Position numbers and translations under genes: made by a program. From CADEED01 sp035525785 (GTDB taxonomy: Bacteria > Pseudomonadota > Gammaproteobacteria > Steroidobacterales > Steroidobacteraceae), in the NCBI GenBank assembly GCA_035525785.1, contig DATLDQ010000043.1:20585-84584 (forward strand): 64,000 nucleotides of DNA, read 5' to 3'. The notes beneath the pieces were generated by a model. The model made no database searches, was not told the DNA's origin, and saw nothing but the letters and a program-made list of their open reading frames with translations. This document shows, one piece after another, positions 7,227 to 19,143 of the stretch. Every line of letters starts with the position of its first letter. Positions within the stretch are counted from its first letter, which is position 1.

Positions 7227-8716
7227 TTCTTCCTCCGCGGCGCGGCCTTGCTGCGCGTCGTGCCGGCCATCGCGGGCTTGCGCTCGGCTGGCAGCAGCTC
7301 GATGCCATGCGACGTGAAGCGGAACGAGCGGATTTCGTCGGAGTGCGGCATGCCGCGTGACTTGAGCACGTTGATCCGGCGGACACGGCTCATGCCGACG
7401 ATTTCCGCCTCCACGAGCAACCAGGAATCCATGAGTGACGAGATCAGGGTCTCGCTGCTCGCGATCGGATGAGCGGGCGATCTGAGGCTCGAGAACATCG
7501 CGGTGACGCCGCGCATCTTGAGGAAATCGATGAGGCGCGTGAGCATGGTTCGCACATCTGCCTCGGTTCCCACCGCCATGAGATTGGTGATCGGGTCCAC
7601 TATCACGACATCCGGGGCGAACACCTCGACGCCTTGATGCATGGCGAGCAGATGGGTTTCGAGACCATGGCGGCTGGGCCGGTCGGCTTGGAATCGCAGG
7701 AGCCCCTTGTCCACCCAAGGCTGCAGATCGATGCCCGCCGCCTTCATGTTGCGAAGCAGCTGCCGAGGCGATTCCTCGAACAGGAAGCACAGCACCTTCT
7801 CGCCTCGGGCGCAGGCCGCATTGGCGAAATGCGCGGACAACGTCGTCTTGCCCGTCCCGGCCGTGCCGGTGAGCAGGATGGTGCTGCAGCGGTAATAGCC
7901 CCTGCCGCCCAGCATCTGGTCGAGCGCCGGGAGCCCGGACGAAATGCGCTCGGACGGCGCCTCGTGTTCCAGCATCAGCGAAGTGACCGGCAGCACATTG
8001 ATGCCGTCGCGGCCTATCAGGAACGGATACTCGTTGGTGCCATGCATCGAGCCGCGGTACTTCACGATGCGGATCCGCCGCGTGGAGATCTGGTCCTCGA
8101 CGCGGTGATCGAGCAGGATCACGGCGTCGGTGATGTATTCCTCGAGCCCCTGCCGCGTGAACTGGCTGTCGCCGCGCTCGGCCGTCACCACCGCGGTCAC
8201 GCCGCGCTCGCGCAGCCATCGGAACAGGCGGCGCAGCTCTGCGCGCAGGATGCCCGTGTCCTGCAGACCACCGAACAAGGTTTCGATGGTGTCGAGCAGC
8301 ACACGCTTTGCACCGATCTCCCTGATGGCGTGATCGAGGCGCACGAACAGCCCTTCGAGGTCGTACTCGCCGGTCTCTTCGATCTCCGCGCGATCCACGT
8401 GGATGTAGTCGACGAGCAGCTTCTTCTCGCTACAGAGCTTGTCGAGGTCATAGCCGAGCGAGCGCACGTCGGTCGCGAGCTCTTCGGCCTTTTCCTCGAA
8501 GGTGAGGATGACGCCGGGCTCGCCGAATCGCTCGGCGCCTTCGCACAGGAAGCTGACGCCGAGCAGCGTTTTGCCCGCGCCGGGTCCCCCGGAGATGAGC
8601 GTGGGACGCCCCTGTGGCAATCCGCCGAAAGTGATGTCATCTAGGCCGGGGATTCCGGTGGGCACCTTGGCTACTTCGGTGCGTTCAGACAGTTTCTTGG
8701 CCACATCCATCGCCAT
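7223..8716 (-). CDS. kaiC: KaiC family circadian-clock/timer ATPase
   Basis: A 497-residue double-RecA-domain ATPase. CI has Walker A GGPGAGKT (43-50) and catalytic Glu74-Glu75. CII has Walker A GTAGTGKT (284-291) and Glu314-Glu315. The CII autophosphorylation site corresponding to Ser431/Thr432 of cyanobacterial KaiC aligns with Ser426-Ser427 (ISSLMD), so both hydroxyl residues are kept as a Ser-Ser pair. The C-terminus is short and Lys/Arg-rich and lacks the obvious A-loop and tail that KaiA binds; no kaiA gene is nearby. It is the first gene of the operon, after a 203-bp gap that contains a perfect palindrome. It probably forms a hexamer whose ATPase or phosphorylation state is read by the linked KaiBs and kinase. 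Confidence 0.93.
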   Translation of the reverse strand: MAMDVAKKLSERTEVAKVPTGIPGLDDITFGGLPQGRPTLISGGPGAGKTLLGVSFLCEGAERFGEPGVILTFEEKAEELATDVRSLGYDLDKLCSEKKLLVDYIHVDRAEIEETGEYDLEGLFVRLDHAIREIGAKRVLLDTIETLFGGLQDTGILRAELRRLFRWLRERGVTAVVTAERGDSQFTRQGLEEYITDAVILLDHRVEDQISTRRIRIVKYRGSMHGTNEYPFLIGRDGINVLPVTSLMLEHEAPSERISSGLPALDQMLGGRGYYRCSTILLTGTAGTGKTTLSAHFANAACARGEKVLCFLFEESPRQLLRNMKAAGIDLQPWVDKGLLRFQADRPSRHGLETHLLAMHQGVEVFAPDVVIVDPITNLMAVGTEADVRTMLTRLIDFLKMRGVTAMFSSLRSPAHPIASSETLISSLMDSWLLVEAEIVGMSRVRRINVLKSRGMPHSDEIRSFRFTSHGIELLPAERKPAMAGTTRSKAAPRRKK

Positions 8717-8785
8717 GTTGTGAGTAGGTGCTGCGTTTCCATGCGCTCACGGTTCGGGAGCGCGAATGGCACGGAGGATATGTAT

Positions 8786-8803
8786 TCCGCCGATATCGGC
8801 GGA
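8786..8803. promoter_or_regulatory. 18-bp perfect palindrome upstream of kaiC
   Basis: TCCGCCGATATCGGCGGA is self-complementary over all 18 bases. It lies about 70 bp before the kaiC start, just upstream of an AT-richer stretch (ATACATAT on the minus strand) that could be a -10 region. The position suits an operator for a dimeric regulator. It could also be an exposed hairpin in the leader of the Lrp-type gene transcript. Confidence 0.5.
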
Positions 8804-8919
8804 GTCTCACAAACTAGTTGGCGAGTGTAGGAACGTTCGGACAAGGTGGCTGTGCGAGTGGCATATCGCGCGAAGTTGGGCGACGTCGCCGCGGAGCGTC
8901 GCCAAGTCTGCAGACCGAT

Positions 8920-9393
8920 TTACTTCGGGATAGGCGGCGCGGCGCGGTGGAACACCGGCTTGATCGCCAGCCCCGACTGGATTCTGGAAACTCCCGGTAT
9001 GCGCGTGAGCACGTCGAGCATGAACCGTTGGTAGCTGGGCAGGTCGGGCACCACGATGCGAAGCACGTAGTCGGCTTCGCCGGTCATGAGATAGCAGCTC
9101 ATGACTTCGGGCACGTCGGCGATGCGTCGTTCGAAGACCTTGAGCGTCTCCTCGACCTGGCGCTCCAGCGAGACCCAAACGTACATGGTGATGCCGAAGC
9201 CCAGTTTTTGTTCGTCGAACTGGGCGCTGTAGCCTGTAATGTATCCATCGCTTTCCAGGCGGCGGATACGGCGCAGGGTGGGGGTCAGGGACAGGCCGAT
9301 CTGTTCCGCCAGATCCCGCCAGCTGATTCGGCCGTCGCGGGAAAGGATTTGCATGATTCGGGCATCGGTCTTGTCGAGTTTTTGGGCAGCCAT
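8920..9393 (-). CDS. Lrp/AsnC family transcriptional regulator
   Basis: The 157-residue product has an N-terminal winged helix-turn-helix (LDKTDARIMQILSRDGRIS through LTPTLRRIRRLESDGYI, about residues 6-55). A RAM/AsnC ligand-binding domain follows (about 65-145), with the characteristic VMSCYLMTGEADYVLRIVV strand pair. These proteins form octamers that sense amino acids. It is divergent from metF-metH with 138 bp between, so control of methionine or folate one-carbon genes is a reasonable inference. It could equally act only on itself or elsewhere. A candidate promoter is visible at 9425-9452. Confidence 0.85.
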   Translation of the reverse strand: MAAQKLDKTDARIMQILSRDGRISWRDLAEQIGLSLTPTLRRIRRLESDGYITGYSAQFDEQKLGFGITMYVWVSLERQVEETLKVFERRIADVPEVMSCYLMTGEADYVLRIVVPDLPSYQRFMLDVLTRIPGVSRIQSGLAIKPVFHRAAPPIPK

Positions 9394-9424
9394 GACTTAA
9401 TCCGGCGAGTTTTCTGGCGCAATC

Positions 9425-9452
9425 ATGCTAAAAGGCGTCGCGAAATAGTCAA
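9425..9452 (-). promoter_or_regulatory. Candidate sigma-70 promoter for the Lrp/AsnC gene
   Basis: On the minus strand, TTGACT (9452-9447) and TAGCAT (9430-9425) are separated by 16 bp. They would start transcription roughly 25 nt before the ATG at 9393. Assigned by pattern only. Confidence 0.4.
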
Positions 9453-9531
9453 GGAATGGCGCCATCGCGCTCCGACTGTTGCGTTAAATTAGCCAACGAC
9501 TGTAACCAACTGGCAACCCACAGGAATATTG

Positions 9532-10402
9532 ATGTCCCGCAAGCAGAGTGTCGCGGTCTCCTTCGAGTTCTTCCCGCCCGGCGACGAGGCGATGGAGAAG
9601 ACCCTATGGGAGTCGATTCGTTACCTCGAACCATTGAGCCCGCGCTTCGTCTCCGTGACGTACGGTGCGGACGGTTCGACGCGCGAACGCACCCACAATG
9701 TGGTGTCGCGCGTCCAGAAGGAAACGCAGCTCACCTGCGTGCCGCATCTCACCTGCATTGGCGCGAGCCAGGGCGAAGTGCTCGACATCGCACGCAAGTA
9801 TTGGGATCAGGGCATCCGCCACGTTGTCGCCCTGCGTGGCGACGCGCCGGCGGGCACGGTCAAATACGAGCCGCGCGCGGACGGCTTCGCGTACGCCGCG
9901 GATCTCGTCGCCGGGCTCAAGACCGTGGGCGACTTCGAGATCAGCGTGGCCGCCTATCCCGAAAAGCACCCGGAAGCATCGAATGCGGAGTTCGACCTCG
10001 ACGTGCTCAAGCGGAAGATAGACGCGGGCGCGGATCGCGCCATCACCCAGTTCTTCTACGACACCGATCTCTTCCTGCGCTTCCGCGACGCGGCCGCGGC
10101 GAAGGGCATCGACAAGCCCATCGTGCCGGGCATCCTGCCGATCACGCGTTTCCCGCAGGTGACGCGTTTCGCGAAGCGCTGCGGCGCGACCATCCCTGAC
10201 TGGCTGGTCCATCGTTTCGACGGGCTAGACGACAACCCCGAGACGCGCAAGTTGATCTCGGCAGCCGTGGCCATCGAGCAGGTGCACCAGTTGCAGAAGC
10301 ACGGCGTGGATCAGTTCCATTTCTACACGTTGAACCGCTCGGAGCTGACATACGCGATCTGTCATGCGCTGGGTGTCCGCCCGGTTGCTTCGAAGGCCGC
10401 CA

Positions 10403-10410
<8 letters not shown>
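9532..10410 (+). CDS. metF: 5,10-methylenetetrahydrofolate reductase
   Basis: Reduces 5,10-methylene-THF to 5-methyl-THF with FAD, feeding the methyl group used by MetH in the next gene. The 292-residue TIM-barrel protein has the conserved start SFEFFPP, the folate/FAD region FVSVTYGADGSTRERT, the ISVAAYPEKHPEA motif and GILPITRF. ATG 9532 was preferred over the TTG one codon earlier because AGGA lies about 6 nt upstream. Its last codons overlap the metH start by 8 nt, so the two are co-translated. No SAM or SAH riboswitch fold was recognised in the 138-bp leader. Confidence 0.95.
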
Positions 10411-14137
<3,727 letters not shown>

Positions 14138-14147
14138 TGGCAACTTT

Positions 14148-14193
14148 ATGGGGACATTCCTCATTTGCTAGCAAATGGGGACAGTCCCCATTA
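14148..14193. repeat. Solo REP-like element at the metH / EamA convergent junction
   Basis: The first 37 bases are identical to 4199-4235 of the RAYT unit. They run directly into TCCCCATTA, which matches the outer end of the right repeat. The copy therefore looks like the transposase unit with its middle removed. Its ATGGGGAC...GTCCCCAT arms make a hairpin between two 3' ends, and its last three bases form the stop codon of the EamA gene. Confidence 0.85.
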
Positions 14194-14613
14194 TTTCTGA
14201 TTGATCAACCACAGCCCGGCCACGCAGAGGAGGATCCCGCCGATGTTCACGGCGGACAGCTTCTCCGCGAAGAAGGCCACGCCGATCAGCAGCAGGAACA
14301 ACGCGCCCGCGGATTGCGTGATGAGCTGCCCGAGGCTCACGTCGAAGCCGCCGCGGTAGAGCATCATGAACCCGAGGTCGAGGCCCACGACCGCAATGCC
14401 GAGCACCACGGCTGTCCAGTTGAGCTCGCCGAGCGCCGTGCGCAGCGGGCCTGTGCCGGGAGTCGCCACATACACCGTCACGAAAATCACCGTGGTCACC
14501 GCGTAGGTGACCGCCAGTGACAGATAGGGATTGGCGCCCACCGGGGTGAGCTTGATGACCACGTGGTAGCCCACGGTTGCCGCGATGGCGATGCCCAGCC
14601 AGATCATCTGCAT
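14191..14613 (-). CDS. Single-domain EamA-like (drug/metabolite transporter superfamily) membrane protein
   Basis: The 140-residue hydrophobic protein has about five membrane helices (4-22, 28-48, 65-85, 92-112, 118-136) and resembles one half of the usual ten-helix EamA transporters. It resembles small transporters that work as dimers. The substrate cannot be deduced. The start at 14613 is preceded by GGGG about 9 nt upstream and begins directly with the first helix; the frame is open up to 14670 but that extension is hydrophilic. Its TAA stop lies in the solo REP-like repeat. Confidence 0.75.
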   Translation of the reverse strand: MQMIWLGIAIAATVGYHVVIKLTPVGANPYLSLAVTYAVTTVIFVTVYVATPGTGPLRTALGELNWTAVVLGIAVVGLDLGFMMLYRGGFDVSLGQLITQSAGALFLLLIGVAFFAEKLSAVNIGGILLCVAGLWLINQK

Positions 14614-14697
14614 GATGGAATCCCCGTTGGTTTGGCCGCGTAGTTTGCCGTCCGGATGATTGCGCGGCAAAGCGGGATACGTTCATGATCGGCCGCG

Positions 14698-16350
14698 ATG
14701 GACCAGGAAGGCCAGAGTGCGCAGACGAACAAGATCAACTTCGGTCGCTACGTACTCGACCTTTCGCGCGGCTGCCTGCTGAGCGATGGCCGTGAGATTC
14801 CGCTCCGCCCCAAGACCTTTTCGGTACTGACATACCTCGCGCAGCGTCCCGGGCAGCTGGTGTCGAAGGACGAGCTGTTCGAGGCCGTCTGGCCCGGCCT
14901 CGTGGTCGGGGACGACACGCTGGTGCAGAGCATCGGCGAGTTGCGCCGCGCTCTGAGCGACGCCGACGCCAAGCTCATTACCACGGTGCCCCGCCGCGGC
15001 TATCGGCTCGAAGCGGACGCGGCACCGACGGAACGGCGCCGCGCGCGCGGCGTGCAGCCACTGCGCTTCCGCTGGAAGTACGGCCTGTTCGCGCCGCTGG
15101 CGCTCGCGATCGCGTTCGCGGCCATCTGGCTGGCCACCTCGCGCGACGTCAAACCCACGCGCGCGGCCGACGACCGACCGGCCATCGCCATCCTGCCGTT
15201 CCAGAACCAGAGCGAGGACCCCGGACGTGAATATCTCGCCGACGGCCTCACCCAGGACCTCATCAATTCGCTGGGACGATTCTCCGAGCTCACCGTCATG
15301 TCGTGGAACGCGGTCGCCACGTACAAGGGCGCCATCGTGCAACCCGGCGAGATCGCGCGCGTGCTCGCGGTGCGTTACCAGGTCGAAGGCAGCGTGCGTT
15401 TCGCGGACGACCGCCTGCGCGTGAGCGCGCAGCTCGTGGACGTGCAGGGCAGGGTGCTCTGGTCCGCGCGCTATGACGAAGCCGCCGCGGACGTGTTCAC
15501 GCTGCAGGACCGCATCACGCGCGAAGTCGCCGGGGCGCTCGCCATCCGCGTGAGCGAGCAGGAGCAGAAGCGGGTGGCTGCGAAGCCGCCGGCGAGTTTC
15601 GATGCCTACGACTATCTTCTGCGCGGACGGCTGCTGCTCCAGCGGCCCTCGCGCGCGGGAATCGTCGAAGCACGCGAGTTGCTGCGCAAGGCCCTGGCCA
15701 TCGATCCCGGCTACGGCGCGGCGCATGCCGCGCTGGGCGAAACGTTCCACGCCGCGGTGTCGCTGGGTTGGGCGGAAGACCCGGACGATTACTGGAAGCG
15801 CGTCGAAAAGCACGCCGGCGATGCGCTGCGCGTCGACCCGAACAACGTGCAGGCGCGCGTGCTGCTGGGCCGCCTCAACATGGCCTACAACCGCTACGCC
15901 GCCGCCGAGCTCGAAATGGACCGCGCCGTAGCCATCAACCCCAACAACGCCGACGCGCTGGCCGGGCGGGGCAACGGGCTCCTGTGGATGGGGCGCTCGG
16001 TCGAGGCAATCGAGTGGCTCGAGCTCGCGCAGCGCATCGATCCGGAGCTGAACCCGTACGAACGCTTCGCGCTGGCGATGGGCTACTACCTCAAGAAGCG
16101 CTACGACGACGCCATCGAGCAATGCGTGGTCAACCTGCGCAAGTCGCCGGAGTCCACGTTCAATCTGCCGGTGCTCGCAGCTTCATATGCCCAAACCGGC
16201 CGCAAGGACGATGCAGAGCGCACGGTGGCCACGCTGCACGCGCACGACCCCACTTTCGATGCGAAAGCCTTCGGCAACAAGTTCCAGGACGCCGGGGACC
16301 TGGAACACCTGCGCGCCGGCATGCGCAAGGCGGGGCTCCTCGCGAAGTGA
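14698..16350 (+). CDS. CadC-like winged-helix regulator with membrane anchor and TPR repeats
   Basis: The 550-residue one-component regulator begins with an OmpR/PhoB-type winged helix (about 14-105; FGRYVLDLSRGCLL through LITTVPRRGYRLEA). One transmembrane helix follows (about 128-147). A FlgO/adenylate-cyclase-associated segment comes next (AIAILPFQNQSEDPGREYLADGLTQDLINSL), then at least five tetratricopeptide repeats (about 290-540). Such proteins bind DNA from the inner membrane and sense something in the periplasm. It starts 84 bp from the EamA start on the other strand, which makes that gene a possible target. Its TGA directly abuts the stop of the convergent YHS gene (TGA/TCA). Confidence 0.85.
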   Translation: MDQEGQSAQTNKINFGRYVLDLSRGCLLSDGREIPLRPKTFSVLTYLAQRPGQLVSKDELFEAVWPGLVVGDDTLVQSIGELRRALSDADAKLITTVPRRGYRLEADAAPTERRRARGVQPLRFRWKYGLFAPLALAIAFAAIWLATSRDVKPTRAADDRPAIAILPFQNQSEDPGREYLADGLTQDLINSLGRFSELTVMSWNAVATYKGAIVQPGEIARVLAVRYQVEGSVRFADDRLRVSAQLVDVQGRVLWSARYDEAAADVFTLQDRITREVAGALAIRVSEQEQKRVAAKPPASFDAYDYLLRGRLLLQRPSRAGIVEARELLRKALAIDPGYGAAHAALGETFHAAVSLGWAEDPDDYWKRVEKHAGDALRVDPNNVQARVLLGRLNMAYNRYAAAELEMDRAVAINPNNADALAGRGNGLLWMGRSVEAIEWLELAQRIDPELNPYERFALAMGYYLKKRYDDAIEQCVVNLRKSPESTFNLPVLAASYAQTGRKDDAERTVATLHAHDPTFDAKAFGNKFQDAGDLEHLRAGMRKAGLLAK

Positions 16351-16779
16351 TCAGTGCGGCCGCGTGAGCGCGCTGTTCTTCGTGGCCTTCTCGAGGTTGG
16401 CATCGAAATTCCTGCGAAACAGCGCCGGCCCCTCGGACTTGCCGAATAGATAGAGCTTGCCCTCGCTGATCAGCCAGTACTCCGGGTTCGCTGGCTTGAG
16501 CTCGCCCCGCGACAGCGCCACGGCGCAGAAGCTCGCGAACTGCGGGGCATAACGCGCGGGGTCGGCCCTGAACAGGTCGCGATGCCGGGCGCTGGCGAAC
16601 TGCCAGCGATGTTCATCCCAGTCGAAGGCGAACCGGGCATCGCCGGGGGTTGCGTGCTGCTGGGTGAAATACGCCACGGGGTCATATCCGCGTATTGCGA
16701 GCACGGTCTCGGCCGAAACCGCCAGCGGCACCGCCGACAATTGCAGCACGGCCAGCAAAATCCGGATCGCGCGGGTCAT
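16351..16779 (-). CDS. Secreted YHS-domain protein
   Basis: The 142-residue product has a signal peptide (about 1-23, ending AVSAE). A YHS-type domain follows, with IRGYDPVAYFTQQHATPGD, the FDWDEHRWQFASARHRDLFRADP core and FCAVALSRGELKPANPEYW. YHS domains bind metals such as copper or iron in some proteins, but here only a periplasmic location is supported. The start at 16779 gives the clean signal peptide; the longer frame to 17085 overlaps the divergent gene leader and looks non-coding. Confidence 0.75.
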   Translation of the reverse strand: MTRAIRILLAVLQLSAVPLAVSAETVLAIRGYDPVAYFTQQHATPGDARFAFDWDEHRWQFASARHRDLFRADPARYAPQFASFCAVALSRGELKPANPEYWLISEGKLYLFGKSEGPALFRRNFDANLEKATKNSALTRPH

Positions 16780-16879
16780 GGGCGGCAAAATACTCCACCT
16801 TCGGGCAAGTTTCGGCATTCTTTCGGGACGCAACGGGCCCGGATGGGTTGTTCTCGGCCCCTCGCAACGGGAGCCCGAC

Positions 16880-18124
16880 ATGAAAACCAAAACGACGACG
16901 AACTTGCTGCAACCGCTCGCCCTGGTCCTGCTCGCGCTGTGCGCCTGGCCCGCTCGGGCGGACGTCATCATGGACTGGAACGGCCGCGCCGATGCGCTCG
17001 CGGTGGAGCAGCGCCAGACACCCGTGAACCATTCGCGCACCCTGGCGATGGTGCACGTGGCCATGTTCGAGGCCGTCAACGCCATCGAACAGCGCTACCA
17101 GCCGTATCGCCTCAAGCTGATCACCGATCACAACACCTCGAAGGAGCTCGCCGCCGCCGTGGCCGGGCACGATGTGCTGCTGGGGTTGTTCCCGACGCAG
17201 AAGGAATCGCTGGACACGCTGCTGGCGCAGACGGCCGATGGCATCGCCGAGGGACCCGCGCGGCAGCGCGCGATTCTGCTGGGGCGCAAGGCGGCCGCCG
17301 ACCTGCTGGCCCTGCGTGCAGAGGATGGCAGCGATGCGGGTGAGGCCTGGCGACCAGTCACCCAACCCGGCGTCTACATTCCCACCACCATTCCCCTGGG
17401 CTCGACCGTGCCGGGCTACAAGCCCTGGGTGATGACGAGCGCATCGCAGTTCCGCCCGGGGCCGCCGCCGTCGCTGACCTCGGAGACCTGGACGCGCGAT
17501 CTCAACGAGATCCGCGAAGTCGGCGGTCTCACCAGCAAGACGCGTACGCCGGAGCAAACGGCCATCGCGAAATTCTGGTTCCAGACCGGTCCGCGCACGT
17601 ACAACCCGTTCGTGCGTCACCTCGCCACCGCGAAGCAGATGGACCTGGTCGATTGCGCGCGCCTCTATGCGCTCGTCACCGTGGCGGCCGCGGACTCGTT
17701 CATCGCGGTGTTCGACGGCAAGTATGCGTACAACTTCTGGCGGCCGGTGACCGCCATCCGCGACGCGGACCAGACCGGCAATCCCGCGACGCCGCGCGAC
17801 GCCACGTGGATGCCTCTCGGTGAGACGCCCATGCATCCCGAGTATCCGTGCGCGCACTGCATCAGCTCGGCGGCGGTCGCCGCGGTGCTGATCGGCATCG
17901 TGGGTGATGACGTCGGCGAGATCACGCTCACCAGTCCGTCCGCGCCCGGCGTGACTCGCCGCTGGTCGCGCATCTCGGACTATCGCGACGAGGTGTCGAA
18001 TGCGCGCGTCTGGGCCGGGTTCCACTATCGATTTTCGACCGAAGTGGGCAGGGACATGGGCCGGAAGATCGGTGAGCTGACGGTGGCGACGCAGATGCTG
18101 CCGAAAAAGCCCGGCCGCAAGTGA
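16880..18124 (+). CDS. Secreted vanadium-dependent haloperoxidase / PAP2-like protein
   Basis: The 414-residue protein has a signal peptide ending WPARA-DV. The C-terminal half carries the three signature regions of the bacterial vanadium-haloperoxidase-related acid phosphatase fold: YNFWRPVTAIRDAD (Lys/Arg site), HPEYPCAHCISSAAV (the PSGH-like site, here PCAHC), and FHYRFSTEVGRDMGRKIG with the His that would bind vanadate or phosphate. Start at 16880 has GGGAG about 7 nt upstream. The exact activity (halide oxidation or phosphatase) cannot be read from sequence. The change of Ser-Gly-His to Cys-Ala-His in the second motif is notable. Confidence 0.78.
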   Translation: MKTKTTTNLLQPLALVLLALCAWPARADVIMDWNGRADALAVEQRQTPVNHSRTLAMVHVAMFEAVNAIEQRYQPYRLKLITDHNTSKELAAAVAGHDVLLGLFPTQKESLDTLLAQTADGIAEGPARQRAILLGRKAAADLLALRAEDGSDAGEAWRPVTQPGVYIPTTIPLGSTVPGYKPWVMTSASQFRPGPPPSLTSETWTRDLNEIREVGGLTSKTRTPEQTAIAKFWFQTGPRTYNPFVRHLATAKQMDLVDCARLYALVTVAAADSFIAVFDGKYAYNFWRPVTAIRDADQTGNPATPRDATWMPLGETPMHPEYPCAHCISSAAVAAVLIGIVGDDVGEITLTSPSAPGVTRRWSRISDYRDEVSNARVWAGFHYRFSTEVGRDMGRKIGELTVATQMLPKKPGRK

Positions 18125-18139
18125 CCGGACGGAGGTCAC
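18121..18139. terminator. Weak hairpin after the haloperoxidase-like gene
   Basis: GTGACC and GGTCAC (6-bp arms, 7-nt loop) begin at the stop codon of the preceding gene. There is no T-tract, so it may be a Rho-dependent or merely stabilising structure. Confidence 0.3.
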
Positions 18140-18200
18140 CCGTGGAATAACGGAAACGCGTTCTTGACCGGCAGCGGGTACTTAATTTGTACTCGCCGCC

Positions 18201-19064
18201 ATGAAACACCTCGCGTTGGGATTGCTTGCCTGCTTGTTTGCCGGATCCGTGTCGGCGGCCGACGGTCCCTGGCGGGACCTTCTCGACCCGAAACTGTCGA
18301 ACTTCGATGTGTACCTGAGCTATCGCGGCGACCAGATCATGGGCGTGCTGAAGGGCAACGCCGAGGGGCTCAAGCCGGTCGGGCTCAATCCCCCGGGGCA
18401 GGACGTGTTCACGGTGCGCATGGAGGGCAAGCAGCCGGTGCTGCGCGTCAGCGGCGAGTACTACGGCTGCCTCGTGACGAAAGAGGATTTCACGAGCTAC
18501 CACTTCCGCGTGCAGTTCAAGTGGGGCGAGAAGAAGTGGGAGCCGCGGCTCACCGAGCTCAAGGACTCGGGCGTCCTGTATCACACGCGCGGCGACTTCG
18601 GCGTGGACTACTGGAAGAGCTGGGCGTTGTCGCACGAGTTCCAGGTGATCGAGCACGGTATCGGCGAATACTGGACCCAGGCGACTTCGGCGATGACCAT
18701 CCGCGCGACGCCGGGCAAGCCGGGCGCGCAGGGCGCGGACGCGCCGCAGTGGAGCCCGGACGCGCCCTGGACGGAGTTCGTTCCGCCTAACAACCACGCG
18801 CTCGCGGGTTCGGACGAAGACCGGCCCGGCGAGTGGAACCAGCTCGACCTCATCTGCGTGGACGATCGCTGCCTGCACATCGCCAACGGCAAGGTGGTCA
18901 TGGCGCTGAAGAACGCGCGATACAAGGACAAGGAAGGCCGGTGGGTGCCCATGACCGGCGGCAAGCTGCAGTTCCAGAGCGAAGCGGCCGAGGTGTACTA
19001 CCGCGGGTTCCAGGTGCGCAAGATCGCCGCCATCCCGAAAGAATACGGAAAGTACTTCGACTGA
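18201..19064 (+). CDS. Secreted DUF1080 (3-keto-disaccharide hydrolase-like) protein
   Basis: The 287-residue protein has a signal peptide (about 1-19, ending VSAAD). A concanavalin-like DUF1080 fold follows: WRDLLDPKLSNFDVYLSY, GVLRVSGEYYGCLVT-type strands, FRVQFKWGEKKWEPR, DSGVLYHTRG, and the last strand LQFQSEAAEVYYRGFQVR. Members bind or cleave carbohydrates in the periplasm, but the substrate here is unknown. Its TGA stop shares its last A with the first base of an 80-bp palindromic element, which separates it from the convergent amidohydrolase gene. Confidence 0.8.
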   Translation: MKHLALGLLACLFAGSVSAADGPWRDLLDPKLSNFDVYLSYRGDQIMGVLKGNAEGLKPVGLNPPGQDVFTVRMEGKQPVLRVSGEYYGCLVTKEDFTSYHFRVQFKWGEKKWEPRLTELKDSGVLYHTRGDFGVDYWKSWALSHEFQVIEHGIGEYWTQATSAMTIRATPGKPGAQGADAPQWSPDAPWTEFVPPNNHALAGSDEDRPGEWNQLDLICVDDRCLHIANGKVVMALKNARYKDKEGRWVPMTGGKLQFQSEAAEVYYRGFQVRKIAAIPKEYGKYFD

Positions 19065-19143
19065 AATGGGGACAGATCTATTTGATGACGAAGCTTTCAG
19101 CGATCTCTGCGCGGATCGGCATCAAATAGATCTGTCCCCATTT
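19064..19143. repeat. 80-bp palindromic element with 24-bp perfect arms
   Basis: Arms 19064-19087 and 19120-19143 are perfect inverted copies starting AAATGGGGACAGATCTATTT, with a 32-nt loop containing AAGCTT. It shares the AAATGGGGACAG core with the RAYT repeats but not the inner sequence, so it belongs to a related family mobilised perhaps by another RAYT. It begins at the DUF1080 stop and encodes the C-terminal tail of the amidohydrolase on the other strand. Confidence 0.85.

Noticed and set aside
9394..9531. Possible SAM or SAH riboswitch before metF
   Set aside because: The leader is short and I could not build the conserved helices or core sequences of any known SAM/SAH class; the nearby Lrp/AsnC regulator is a simpler explanation.
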